A stretch of 22,338 bases of DNA, taken from Blautia sp. Its GTDB lineage: Bacteria; Bacillota; Clostridia; Lachnospirales; Lachnospiraceae. Shown in pieces: positions 16,353 to 22,338 of the stretch. Each line of letters begins with the position of its first letter. Positions within the stretch are counted from its first letter, which is position 1. Position numbers and translations under genes: made by a program. The stretch spans positions 1 to 22,338 of the forward strand of contig JAUUSJ010000059.1 of NCBI GenBank assembly GCA_030841965.1, read 5' to 3'. The notes under the pieces are model-generated. The model was not told where the DNA came from. It did not search any database and was given only the letters and a program-made list of their open reading frames with translations.

Positions 16353-17549
16353 ATGGGGATGAAAAGAGATTATTATGAAGTTCTTGGAGTAAGCAAAAAT
16401 GCAGATGATAATACAATTAAAAAGGCGTACCGTAAGCTCGCCAAAAAATATCATCCAGATGCGAATGCTGGCAGTGCACAGGCTGAGGAGAAATTCAAAG
16501 AAGTGACAGAAGCGTATGATATTTTAAGCGACCCGAAGAAGAGAAAATTATACGATCAATTTGGCCATGCGGCATTTGATGGAAGTGCAGCTGGGGATGC
16601 GGGTTCATATGGGAATGCATATGGATATGGCGGTGCAGGAAGCTATGGTGGTTCGAGAGGAGCCAATTCATACAGTTATACAGGACCAGATGGAAAATAT
16701 CATGAATATCATTTCGAGGGTGGCGATATAGACGATATTTTGAAAAATATTTTTGGCTCCAACTTTTCACAGAGTGGTTTCCATGGTGGAGGATTTCATG
16801 GAGGTGGTTTCAATCAAGAGCAGTTCTATGATGGAGGATTTGGTAGAGGCAATTTTGACCAGACTCAGTTCCACGATGGAGGATTTGGTAGAAGCAATTT
16901 TAACCAAAATCAGTTCCATGATGGAGGATTTGGTGGAGGCAATTTTAATCAGGAACAGTTTCACGATGGCAGATTTCATAGAGGCGGCTTTTATCAGGAT
17001 GGTTCCGACTTACAGTCAGAGATAACCATCAGTTTTGACGAGGCCGCATTTGGATGTGACAAAGTAATTCATTTTTCAAATGCAGATGGAACAGGGAATG
17101 AGAAATCATTGAAAGTGCATATTCCAGCGGGAATTGACGATGGAAAGAGCATTCGACTTCGACAAAAAGGAATGCCAGGCAGTGGAGGCGGTAAGCCGGG
17201 AGATTTATTATTGAAGGTAAATATAGGAAGCAAGCCAGGATTTGAGAGAAAGGGAATGGATATCTATACAACCGTTGATATTCCATTTACGGTGGCAGTA
17301 TTTGGCGGCGAAGTGATTGTGCAGACTCTTTACGGAAAGGTACTCTGCAAGATTGCGGAGGGAACACAGTCTGGCACAAAGATTCGATTAAAAGGCAAGG
17401 GAATTGTCTCGATGAAAGATTCTAAAGTATATGGAGACCAGTATGTGACTGTTCAAGTTCAAGTTCCAAGGAATTTGAATGAAACTGCGAAGAGAAAACT
17501 GAGAGAGTTTGAAAAAGCATGTGGGAGTATAAATAAAAATGTAGCATAA
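16353..17549 (+). CDS. J-domain co-chaperone (DnaJ/CbpA-like) with a repetitive linker
   Basis: An Hsp40 that would stimulate DnaK and hold unfolded clients. The J domain spans residues 5-70 (YYEVLGVSKNADDNTIKKAY) with the invariant HPD at 34-36. A G/Y/F-rich region follows (75-145), then five 15-residue repeats (145-219). Two client-binding beta domains (about 222-390) include IPAGIDDGKSIRLRQKGMPG and GGEVIVQTLYGKVLCKI. The CxxCxGxG zinc finger of DnaJ proper is absent, so this is a class B protein. AAGGAGGGAG lies 4 nt before the ATG at 16353 and 10 nt before an in-frame ATG at 16359; either start is possible. No dnaK or grpE neighbour is in the window, so it is probably an accessory J-protein. 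Confidence 0.92.
   Translation: MGMKRDYYEVLGVSKNADDNTIKKAYRKLAKKYHPDANAGSAQAEEKFKEVTEAYDILSDPKKRKLYDQFGHAAFDGSAAGDAGSYGNAYGYGGAGSYGGSRGANSYSYTGPDGKYHEYHFEGGDIDDILKNIFGSNFSQSGFHGGGFHGGGFNQEQFYDGGFGRGNFDQTQFHDGGFGRSNFNQNQFHDGGFGGGNFNQEQFHDGRFHRGGFYQDGSDLQSEITISFDEAAFGCDKVIHFSNADGTGNEKSLKVHIPAGIDDGKSIRLRQKGMPGSGGGKPGDLLLKVNIGSKPGFERKGMDIYTTVDIPFTVAVFGGEVIVQTLYGKVLCKIAEGTQSGTKIRLKGKGIVSMKDSKVYGDQYVTVQVQVPRNLNETAKRKLREFEKACGSINKNVA
16785..17009 (+). repeat. Five 45-bp in-frame tandem repeats in the J-protein linker
   Basis: Units begin at 16785, 16830, 16875, 16920 and 16965. The consensus peptide is D-G-G-F-G-R/G-G/S-N-F-N/D-Q-x-Q-F-H. The three central units are closest to each other at DNA level and the outer two are worn. 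The count could vary between strains by replication slippage while keeping the frame. Confidence 0.9.
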
Positions 17550-17552
17550 AGG

Positions 17553-17580
17553 AAGGGACTGTGAGGAAGCAGTCCTTTTT
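17553..17580 (+). terminator. Intrinsic terminator after the J-domain gene
   Basis: GGACTG (17556-17561) pairs with CAGTCC (17570-17575) around an 8-nt loop, extended by AAG/TTT, and is followed by TTTTT. It begins 4 nt after the stop codon. Confidence 0.85.
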
Positions 17581-17613
17581 GCGTAGTATATCGTATTTGT
17601 ATCATAAAATGAT

Positions 17614-17641
17614 TTGATTTTGTGAAGACTAGTTATACAAT
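17614..17641 (+). promoter_or_regulatory. Possible promoter for the arginase-fold gene
   Basis: TTGATT (17614-17619) and TACAAT (17636-17641) lie 16 nt apart. The -10 box abuts the upstream in-frame ATG at 17642, which would make that ATG part of the untranslated leader and favour the later TTG start. Confidence 0.4.
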
Positions 17642-17677
17642 ATGAATTTGTCGAATGACGGAAAGGGAGTGTTAGAA

Positions 17678-18436
17678 TTGAAAAAGGGGCAAAATCTAAT
17701 ATTAGATTTTTCACATATTTATCCAGAGGACATAGAAAAACAGGAGAAAAGCTTAAAAAGGATTGACTTGAGTGATATTAGGGGTGCGAGTATGTACTGT
17801 ACAAAAGAAGCAGAGGAAGAGATACGAGAGAGATTGAGTTGCTATGGACCGCAGGGGATTCATTTTTTAGATAATGGAAATTATCATTATATTACGAAGC
17901 TTTTTGTGGAGAAAATTCATACTCCGTTTTCTCTGGTATTATTTGACCACCATAATGATATGCAGCAGCCGTTGATTCATGAGTTAACAAGCTGTGGCAG
18001 TTGGGCGGGGGAGTTGCTTGTTGAAAATCCGTATTTAGAGCAGCTCATTTTGATAGGCCCAGAACAAGAAAGTATAGAAGAGATTTCGCCAGAGTTGAGA
18101 GAAAAATTGGTTTGTATTAGTATACAAGAGATAGAGCGGGAAAAAACGAAAAAGGCATTTTCTAAAATACGGATGGAATTGCCGGCATATATTTCGATTG
18201 ATAAAGATGTGCTTGACCGATATAATGCGAGAACAAATTGGAATCAGGGAAGTATGTCTGTTGCTACTTTGGAGGAGTTGCTCTCGGGGATATTTATGCA
18301 TCAGGAAGTGATAGGGGTTGATATCTGTGGGGAATGCAGTCCGTTGGAGCCTTTGCAGCAGTTTGTGGAAGATGAGAAGATTAATCAGGTGACGAATGAT
18401 ATTTTGTATCATTTTTTATCGTTGTATTTGTCTTAG
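17678..18436 (+). CDS. Arginase/ureohydrolase-fold family protein
   Basis: A metal-dependent hydrolase of the arginase superfamily with unknown substrate. Metal-site motifs are visible in order: GNYHY (in place of GGDH), LVLFDHHNDMQ (D-x-H-x-D), YISIDKDVLD (S-x-D-x-D-x-x-D) and VDICGECSP (D-x-x-x-E). These would bind two Mn ions. The start is taken as TTG at 17678, with AAAGGGAG ending 8 nt upstream, giving about 252 aa. The in-frame ATG at 17642 has no ribosome site and follows directly on a possible -10 box. The fold is clear but usual arginase substrate-loop residues are not, so a role in arginine or agmatine breakdown should not be assumed. Downstream is the palindromic element, with no partner gene. 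Confidence 0.75.
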   Translation: MKKGQNLILDFSHIYPEDIEKQEKSLKRIDLSDIRGASMYCTKEAEEEIRERLSCYGPQGIHFLDNGNYHYITKLFVEKIHTPFSLVLFDHHNDMQQPLIHELTSCGSWAGELLVENPYLEQLILIGPEQESIEEISPELREKLVCISIQEIEREKTKKAFSKIRMELPAYISIDKDVLDRYNARTNWNQGSMSVATLEELLSGIFMHQEVIGVDICGECSPLEPLQQFVEDEKINQVTNDILYHFLSLYLS

Positions 18437-18442
18437 GGGAGT

Positions 18443-18480
18443 GACGCTAAGGACAGATGATGGAGACGGGAGACGCTAAG
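18443..18480 (+). repeat. GACGCTAAG direct repeats
   Basis: The 9-mer occurs at 18443-18451 and 18472-18480, 29 nt apart, just after the arginase-fold gene. The second copy runs into the left arm of the palindromic element. Confidence 0.5.
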
Positions 18481-18667
18481 AGAGCAAGGAGATATCTGTC
18501 CCGCAAACACGTTCGTTCCCACGATTTTTCGACATGCGCTGATTTTTGCCGCCTCCCGCAAACTCGCGCCTTTGGCGCTCAAACAGTGCTCCAGCGGCAA
18601 AGCTAAGCATATCGAAAAATCGCTCCACTCTCTATCGTTTTCGGGGCAGATATCTCCTTGCTCTCTT
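18478..18667. repeat. 190-bp palindromic element (copy 1, full)
   Basis: A long imperfect palindrome centred near 18572. The 12-bp outer arms AAGAGAGCAAGG and CCTTGCTCTCTT are perfect. Inside, GAGATATCTG pairs with CAGATATCTC, CGATTTTTCGA with TCGAAAAATCG, and TTTGCCGC with GCGGCAAA. The apex is GCGCC-TTT-GGCGC. Its GC content is far above the flanking DNA. No reading frame is apparent. As RNA it would fold into one long hairpin and may also terminate the upstream gene. It looks like a small non-autonomous mobile or palindromic repeat. The family is not recognised. Confidence 0.8.
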
Positions 18668-18674
18668 GGCTGTG

Positions 18675-18769
18675 TATTGGAGAAACATTAGATATTAAAA
18701 ATTTCCGATCCATTCGGAGCAAAAAAATGGGGTGAAGAGTATTGGAGAAACGTTAGATATTAAGAATTT
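18675..18769 (+). repeat. Pair of 30-nt direct repeats
   Basis: A 30-nt sequence beginning TATTGGAGAAAC occurs at 18675-18704 and 18740-18769 with two differences. It contains TTAGATATTAA and ends in AATTT. A third, shorter relative (ATTGGATATTCAAAATTT) lies near 18816. Between the copies is a 5-bp hairpin (TCCGA/TCGGA, 18704-18718). Confidence 0.65.
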
Positions 18770-18911
18770 ACAGAGGAAATGTGGAGATAAGATAGTTTAT
18801 CGAATATTAGAAAAATATTGGATATTCAAAATTTTCTGTATTTCTTTATTTTTCTAAAAAAGCCTAAATTTATAGACTGATAATTGAAATGACAAGACTA
18901 TCTAAAAGCAA

Positions 18912-19385
18912 CTGTAGAAATATAGCTATGATTACAGTTGAAAAATTAAAATAATAGAAATTTCCTGTAAGAACATGACTATAGTTACAGTTAAAAAATT
19001 AAAATAGTGAAAACCTCCTGTAAGAACATGGCCATGATTACAGTTGAAAAATTAAAATAGTGGAACATGACCGTAAAAATATGTCTATCATTACGGTTGA
19101 AAAATTTAAATAATAAAAAATACCCGTAAAATATCTGCATCATTACGGTTAAAAAGTCTAAATAGTGGAAAATGACCGTAAAAATATGTCTATCATTACG
19201 GTTGAAAAATCCAAATAATAAAAAACACCCGCAAAATATCTATACCATTACGGTTAAAAAGTTTAAATAATAGAAAACGCTCGTAAAATATCTGTATCAT
19301 TACGGTTAAAAAGTCTAAACAATGGAAAACGCCCGCAAAAACATATCTATAATATAATATCTATAGTTATGATGATAACTTAACA
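18912..19385. repeat. Tandem array of nine 52-53 bp units with internal inverted repeats
   Basis: Units start at 18912, 18965, 19018, 19071, 19124, 19176, 19229, 19281 and 19333; the last is partial. Each complete unit carries a 6-8 bp inverted repeat around a 13-16 nt loop, followed by an A-rich stretch close to GTTRAAAAA. The arms read CTGTAA/TTACAG in units 2-3 (unit 1 has the longer CAACTGTA/TACAGTTG) and CCGTAA/TTACGG in units 4-6. Units 7 and 8 carry a mismatch and a wobble. Units 4 and 6 are almost identical and 5, 7 and 8 resemble each other, giving a two-unit, 105-bp higher-order period. No frame stays open through it. Degenerate traces may extend leftward to about 18860. Function unknown. 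Confidence 0.88.
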
Positions 19386-19394
19386 CTCCCCATA

Positions 19395-19437
19395 ATCAAA
19401 GCAAGAGGTTTTAGGAGCTTCTTTGATAAAATTTTTG
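19395..19437 (+). terminator. Possible terminator hairpin after the 53-bp array
   Basis: ATCAAAG (19395-19401) pairs with CTTTGAT (19421-19427), and AAG/CTT adds three pairs past a bulge. AAAATTTTTG follows. The stem is AT-rich and the T-tract is displaced, so it is a weak candidate. The rest of 19438-19701 shows no gene. Confidence 0.35.
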
Positions 19438-19554
19438 TAAATAAAAAACCAGAAAACCAGGGAACTCACATTGAAACTATATAGTCTATGTATTAGTTGC
19501 TCTTATAAAAATAAAAAGAATTTCCCATCTTTAAGATAGTGTAAGAGGTTGTTC

Positions 19555-19583
19555 TTGCCGATTAGGTATGATAAAATTACAAT
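19555..19583 (+). promoter_or_regulatory. Possible promoter for the GNAT gene
   Basis: TTGCCG (19555-19560) and TACAAT (19578-19583) are 17 nt apart. They lie about 120 nt before the start codon, leaving a fairly long AT-rich leader. Confidence 0.35.
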
Positions 19584-19701
19584 ATAGGTAAAAAGTCTTA
19601 AAATAGGTATAAATTTACACTAAAAGTTTTAGTTGGAGCTTCTAGGTTTTTGGAAATTTCAATATTCGGGGTTAAAAATTAGTAGTTAAGGAGGAAGAAG
19701 T

Positions 19702-20175
19702 ATGTCAATATCAGTGCGATATGCAAAGAGAGAGGAATTAGAACGAGTAAATGAATTGCGTGAAGAGGTATTTAAAATACATGCAAATGGAACAAAAGAT
19801 ATCTTTCGTATGGATTTCTGTGATGAACTTAAAAATTATGTCTATGAACAATATGATGCGGAGGACGCAGATGTTCTTGTTGCTGTAGCTGATGATAAAA
19901 TTTGTGGATTTGCTATAGTACTGTATTTTGACAAACCACAGTCAGCCTATTGTCTTCCAAGGCGATTTTATCATATTGATGAGTTTGGAGTTGACGAGAA
20001 TTTCAGACAAATGGGTGTGGCATCAGAGATGATTTCATTTATGAGAGAAGATGCATCTAGGCGTGGATTTCATAAAATCGAGTTGGATATGTGGGAATTT
20101 AATAGTGGTGCATTGAAGTTTTATGAGAATGTCGGCTTTAAGACGTATCGAAGAATTATGAAATTGGAGATATAG
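19702..20175 (+). CDS. GNAT family N-acetyltransferase
   Basis: Transfers an acetyl group from acetyl-CoA to an amine of an unidentified small molecule or protein. The 157-aa protein is a single GNAT domain. VLVAVADDKICGFAIVLYF (about 58-76) covers the central strands. VDENFRQMGVASEMISFM near 97-114 contains the acetyl-CoA pyrophosphate loop RQMGVA (102-107). SGALKFYENVGFKTYRRIM near 135-153 is the usual C-terminal motif. AAGGAGG lies 9 nt before the ATG. It is followed by a terminator, so it is probably monocistronic. Resistance-type or ribosomal-protein acetylation cannot be distinguished. Confidence 0.9.
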   Translation: MSISVRYAKREELERVNELREEVFKIHANGTKDIFRMDFCDELKNYVYEQYDAEDADVLVAVADDKICGFAIVLYFDKPQSAYCLPRRFYHIDEFGVDENFRQMGVASEMISFMREDASRRGFHKIELDMWEFNSGALKFYENVGFKTYRRIMKLEI

Positions 20176-20278
20176 GATTTAAGTACTATTGACGTTTGCT
20201 TTTTGCCAATCAATAATGCGGAGATTATGACTCGAATAGTAAATAATATTTGTACTTTAGGAGTAACTGATAGGACAA

Positions 20279-20303
20279 GGGGAGCTAGAATGCTCTCCTT
20301 TTT
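20279..20303 (+). terminator. Intrinsic terminator after the GNAT gene
   Basis: GGGGAGC (20279-20285) pairs with GCTCTCC (20292-20298) with one G-U, loop of 6 nt, followed by TTTTT. It insulates the MerR promoter from the gene before it. Confidence 0.8.
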
Positions 20304-20344
20304 CCAGTTATAGCAATAAAATTCTATTAAATTAAAAATTTTTC

Positions 20345-20375
20345 TTGACTCTGCACTAAGTGTAGGGCTTATACT
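20345..20375 (+). promoter_or_regulatory. MerR-type promoter and operator
   Basis: TTGACT (20345-20350) and TATACT (20370-20375) are separated by 19 nt, the over-long spacer typical of MerR-activated promoters. Within the spacer CTGCAC-TAA-GTGTAG forms a dyad with one mismatch, the expected dimer site. It lies 31 nt before the merR start and would give autoregulation of the merR-yidC operon. Confidence 0.85.
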
Positions 20376-20406
20376 TTGGATAATTCATAGGAAGGAGATG
20401 ATAATT

Positions 20407-21096
20407 ATGAGAATTAGTGAGGTGGCAAATCGTACAGGATTGAATGTTAGTAATATTCGCTTTTATGAGCGGAAAGGACTATTAACTCCTGTCAGGGAGG
20501 AGGATAGTAAATATCGATATTATACGGAAGAGGATGTAAAGCGAATTAAGCAGATTTTGCTATATCGAAAAATGGGAGTATCAGTAGATAATATTTATTT
20601 GCTATTGAACGGGCAAACTGACATGAAAGACGTTCTTGAGAGGCAAAAAAGTGAGCTACAATTACAAATAGAAAATTTGCAGGGGGCAATAGATTTATGT
20701 AGTATGGTATTGCAAGAAGAGGAAATTGATGATGAAAAACTTGACCAGTATTTAAATTATGTACATAAAGAGGAAGCAGAAGGAAAGCGATTTGCAGAAG
20801 TGGAGGAATTATTGGAAGATATCGTAGAATACACAAAAATAGGTTTATTTCATAGAAATCCAGGTATTGTATGGCTGTTTCAAAAACCATGGATTGCAAG
20901 ATTCGTCTCACTGGGATTTTGGGCTATGGTGATTATTATTCCAGTGTCACATTTATTGGAAGTATATATGGGAAGAGAAGAATTAAAGCTTCCTCTACTG
21001 GGTATATACGCGGTTATTCTTTTGATATATAGTATCGGCTTTGTGGAATATCGAAAGATTCAAAAGAAATATTGGGAGGAGAATATAGAAGAATGA
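20407..21096 (+). CDS. MerR-family regulator with two C-terminal membrane segments
   Basis: A transcription regulator that bends 19-bp-spacer promoters to activate them. Residues 1-70 are the winged HTH (RISEVANRTGLNVSNIRFYE, then GLLTPVREEDSKYRYYTEED). A coiled dimerisation helix follows (about 73-125). Instead of an ordinary ligand domain, two hydrophobic segments occur at about 162-187 and 195-215, so the protein is probably membrane-anchored. The tail is KIQKKYWEENIEE. Only one Cys (98) is present, so metal or redox sensing by cysteine pairs is unlikely. The ATG at 20407 is chosen because AAGGAG is 9 nt upstream; the ATG at 20398 abuts it. The stop overlaps the next start (ATGA). Confidence 0.88.
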   Translation: MRISEVANRTGLNVSNIRFYERKGLLTPVREEDSKYRYYTEEDVKRIKQILLYRKMGVSVDNIYLLLNGQTDMKDVLERQKSELQLQIENLQGAIDLCSMVLQEEEIDDEKLDQYLNYVHKEEAEGKRFAEVEELLEDIVEYTKIGLFHRNPGIVWLFQKPWIARFVSLGFWAMVIIIPVSHLLEVYMGREELKLPLLGIYAVILLIYSIGFVEYRKIQKKYWEENIEE

Positions 21097-21740
21097 GCAT
21101 TTTATATGAGGGGATTCGGCAACTGATAGAACTTATGTATAGTGTATGCGGAGATTATGGAATTGCCGTTGTATTAATAACAATCATAATTCGTCTATGT
21201 ATGATTCCATTCAAGCGAAAGCAGAGACAGACTATGAAGCAGCAGCAAAGTCTCAATTTACGAGTAGAAGAAATAAAAAATAAATATAAAAATAATATAT
21301 CTAAAATGGATAAGGAATTACAAAAATTATATAAGAAGGAGGGCAATGGAAGTAAGGGATGTCTATTCGCTTTTTTGCAGTTTCCTATTATGATTGTGCT
21401 ATATAATGGAATCCGCCTTGCAATTACAGCAGATGTGACTACAGTATTATTGCCGTGGGCACCTTCTTTGTTGGCAAGAGATAGTACATATATTTTACCA
21501 ATTATGACTGTATTTGTGCAGATATTTCCTCAGATACTTCCCTATATCAGCTTTTTCAAAAATTTAAATTTGACAAAAGCGAGTATACCAATGATTTTCA
21601 TGCTAATATTTACAAATGGATGTTTTGCATTTATGCTTCCAGCAGGCATTGAGTTGTATTATATGATATCAGGATTGTTCACATTAGTTGAACAGGTAAT
21701 CGGATATATTATTGAAGCAAAAAAAGTAAAAATGGCTTGA
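21093..21740 (+). CDS. YidC/Oxa1-family membrane protein insertase, short paralogue
   Basis: Inserts and folds proteins in the cytoplasmic membrane. YGIAVVLITIIIRLCMIPFK contains the conserved hydrophilic-groove Arg (34). A charged cytoplasmic coiled hairpin follows (about 48-88), then GCLFAFLQFPIMIVLYNGIR (89-108), the family's second signature. IFTNGCFAFMLPAGIELYYM near 162-181 is the C-terminal block. At 215 aa it is shorter than usual Gram-positive YidC proteins and has no lipobox Cys signal peptide. The usual rpmH-rnpA-yidC-jag neighbours are absent, so it is a second, specialised copy. The ATG at 21093 overlaps the merR stop; GGGAGGAG lies 11 nt upstream. A TTG at 21072 is an unlikely alternative. 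Confidence 0.88.
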   Translation: MSILYEGIRQLIELMYSVCGDYGIAVVLITIIIRLCMIPFKRKQRQTMKQQQSLNLRVEEIKNKYKNNISKMDKELQKLYKKEGNGSKGCLFAFLQFPIMIVLYNGIRLAITADVTTVLLPWAPSLLARDSTYILPIMTVFVQIFPQILPYISFFKNLNLTKASIPMIFMLIFTNGCFAFMLPAGIELYYMISGLFTLVEQVIGYIIEAKKVKMA

Positions 21741-21925
21741 GAGCATGGATACTGATTGATTATCCAACAATTATTAAAGATAGAATTATAAGGTATGAAA
21801 AAGGTTGAAGAATTTTATTTTTGTAGAAAATTTATAATAAAAATATATTTGGCTAGTAGTGTGAAAACAAATGGATAATTGGATATTGTTATTTCATAAT
21901 TGAATATAAAGTATCCTAAAAGTGA

Positions 21926-21954
21926 TTGCCAGGGATAATATTCCATGCTATAAT
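21926..21954 (+). promoter_or_regulatory. Strong promoter for the small DUF6440-like gene
   Basis: TTGCCA (21926-21931), 17-nt spacer, TATAAT (21949-21954) with an extended TGC just before the -10. It is placed 40 nt before the start codon and separates this gene from the merR-yidC operon. Confidence 0.75.
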
Positions 21955-21994
21955 AAAAAAAGATTTCAATAAAATCAGAAAGGAGCGGCTAAAT

Positions 21995-22183
21995 ATGGCA
22001 AAAGAAAGATTTGTTGAGACATATTCACAAGGAGTAACAAATGTCCGAAAAATTATCGTAGACACGGAAACGGGCGTTAATTATCTGTTAATCTCATCCA
22101 ATATGACAAGTGGTTGCGGAGCGACAGTATTAGTGGATAAAGACGGAAAACCAATCATAACTCCAATCAATCAAGAAAATTAA
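21995..22183 (+). CDS. Small protein, DUF6440-like
   Basis: A 62-aa soluble protein, MAKERFVETYSQGVTNVRKI at its start, then IIVDTETGVNYLLIS and VLVDKDGKPIITPINQ. This pattern (DxETGVNYL, then a GCGAT-like glycine patch and VDKDGKPI) matches my memory of DUF6440 proteins, which have no assigned function. The real start is ATG 21995: AAAGGAG lies 9 nt upstream and a strong promoter lies at 21926-21954. Earlier in-frame codons fall inside that promoter. It is monocistronic in this window. The family call is from memory of the motif, not from a search. Confidence 0.75.
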   Translation: MAKERFVETYSQGVTNVRKIIVDTETGVNYLLISSNMTSGCGATVLVDKDGKPIITPINQEN

Positions 22184-22237
22184 TATCATATTCTCTCACT
22201 AGTAACTTAATATTTAATATCATATTCTCTTACTAGT
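22181..22237 (+). repeat. 23-nt direct repeat beside the second palindromic element
   Basis: A 23-nt sequence starting TAATATCATATTCTCT and ending ACTAGT occurs at 22181-22203 and 22215-22237 with one difference (34-nt period). The first copy includes the stop codon of the small gene. The second abuts the palindromic element. Confidence 0.7.
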
Positions 22238-22338
22238 GTTTCGCCAATACACAGCGAAAAGAGGAGACAGGTATCTGCCCAGCAAACGATAGAGAGTGGA
22301 GCGATTTTTCGATATGCTTAGCTTTGCCGCTGGAGCAC
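22238..22338 (-). repeat. Palindromic element, copy 2 (partial, inverted, cut by window end)
   Basis: Reverse complement of the right half of the element at 18478-18667 plus its flank. The last 55 bases (22284-22338) match 18586-18640 exactly in inverted orientation. The outer part matches with scattered differences out to GTTTC-x-CCAATACACAG (22238-22255 against 18668-18686). The remainder should lie beyond the window. Confidence 0.85.

Noticed and set aside
16495..17025. Repetitive reading frames in other frames of the J-protein gene
   Set aside because: They arise from the 45-bp repeats read in the wrong frame or strand; the J-protein frame has conserved domains on both sides.
18912..19385. 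CRISPR array
   Set aside because: Units resemble each other over their whole length, with no unique spacers and a repeat that drifts between units. No cas gene is nearby.
21926..21994. N-terminal extension of the small DUF6440-like protein from a TTG at 21926
   Set aside because: The stretch contains a near-perfect promoter, and a good ribosome binding site stands before the ATG at 21995.

Overview
The window looks like chromosomal DNA of a low-GC Clostridia bacterium, most likely Lachnospiraceae. Signs are AGGAGG-type ribosome binding sites, a LoaP-type antiterminator heading a polysaccharide operon, a PD-(D/E)XK (Rpn-like) putative transposase, a small DUF6440-like protein and AT-rich codon use. 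The taxon is inferred from gene content and style, not from a marker gene.

Positions 62-13483 (+ strand) form an exopolysaccharide or capsule operon. Its order is: LoaP/NusG-like antiterminator, UDP-glucose 6-dehydrogenase, GT4 transferase, GT2 transferase, GT4 transferase, Wzy-type polymerase, unusual GT-B-like protein, GT4 transferase, GT14 (core-2/I-branching type) transferase, polysaccharide pyruvyl transferase, Wzx flippase, GT2 transferase. Together they suggest a Wzx/Wzy-made polysaccharide containing uronic acid, branched and probably pyruvylated. No initiating sugar-1-phosphate transferase or chain-length regulator is in the window. The first three genes are visibly richer in GC than those from 3448 onward, so the locus looks like a mosaic. 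A shared hairpin (13545-13587) closes the operon and a convergent orphan AbrB-like gene.

Positions 13588-18436 hold an AbrB/MazE-type DNA-binding protein (- strand), an Rpn-like nuclease/transposase with a strong terminator, an alpha/beta hydrolase, a J-domain protein with five 45-bp repeats in its linker, and an arginase-fold protein that probably starts at TTG.

Positions 18437-19701 hold no convincing gene but much structure. There is a 190-bp palindromic element with an inverted partial copy at the end of the window, a pair of 30-nt direct repeats, and a tandem array of nine 52-53 bp units. The array units carry a small inverted repeat whose arms change in step, and the unit length equals five DNA turns.

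Positions 19702-22338 hold a GNAT acetyltransferase and a two-gene operon of a MerR regulator with two C-terminal membrane segments coupled to a short YidC/Oxa1 paralogue. That operon lies behind a classic 19-bp-spacer MerR promoter. A small DUF6440-like gene with its own strong promoter follows, then the second copy of the palindromic element. The most interesting signals are the structured 53-bp array, the membrane-anchored MerR-YidC pair and the palindromic element.
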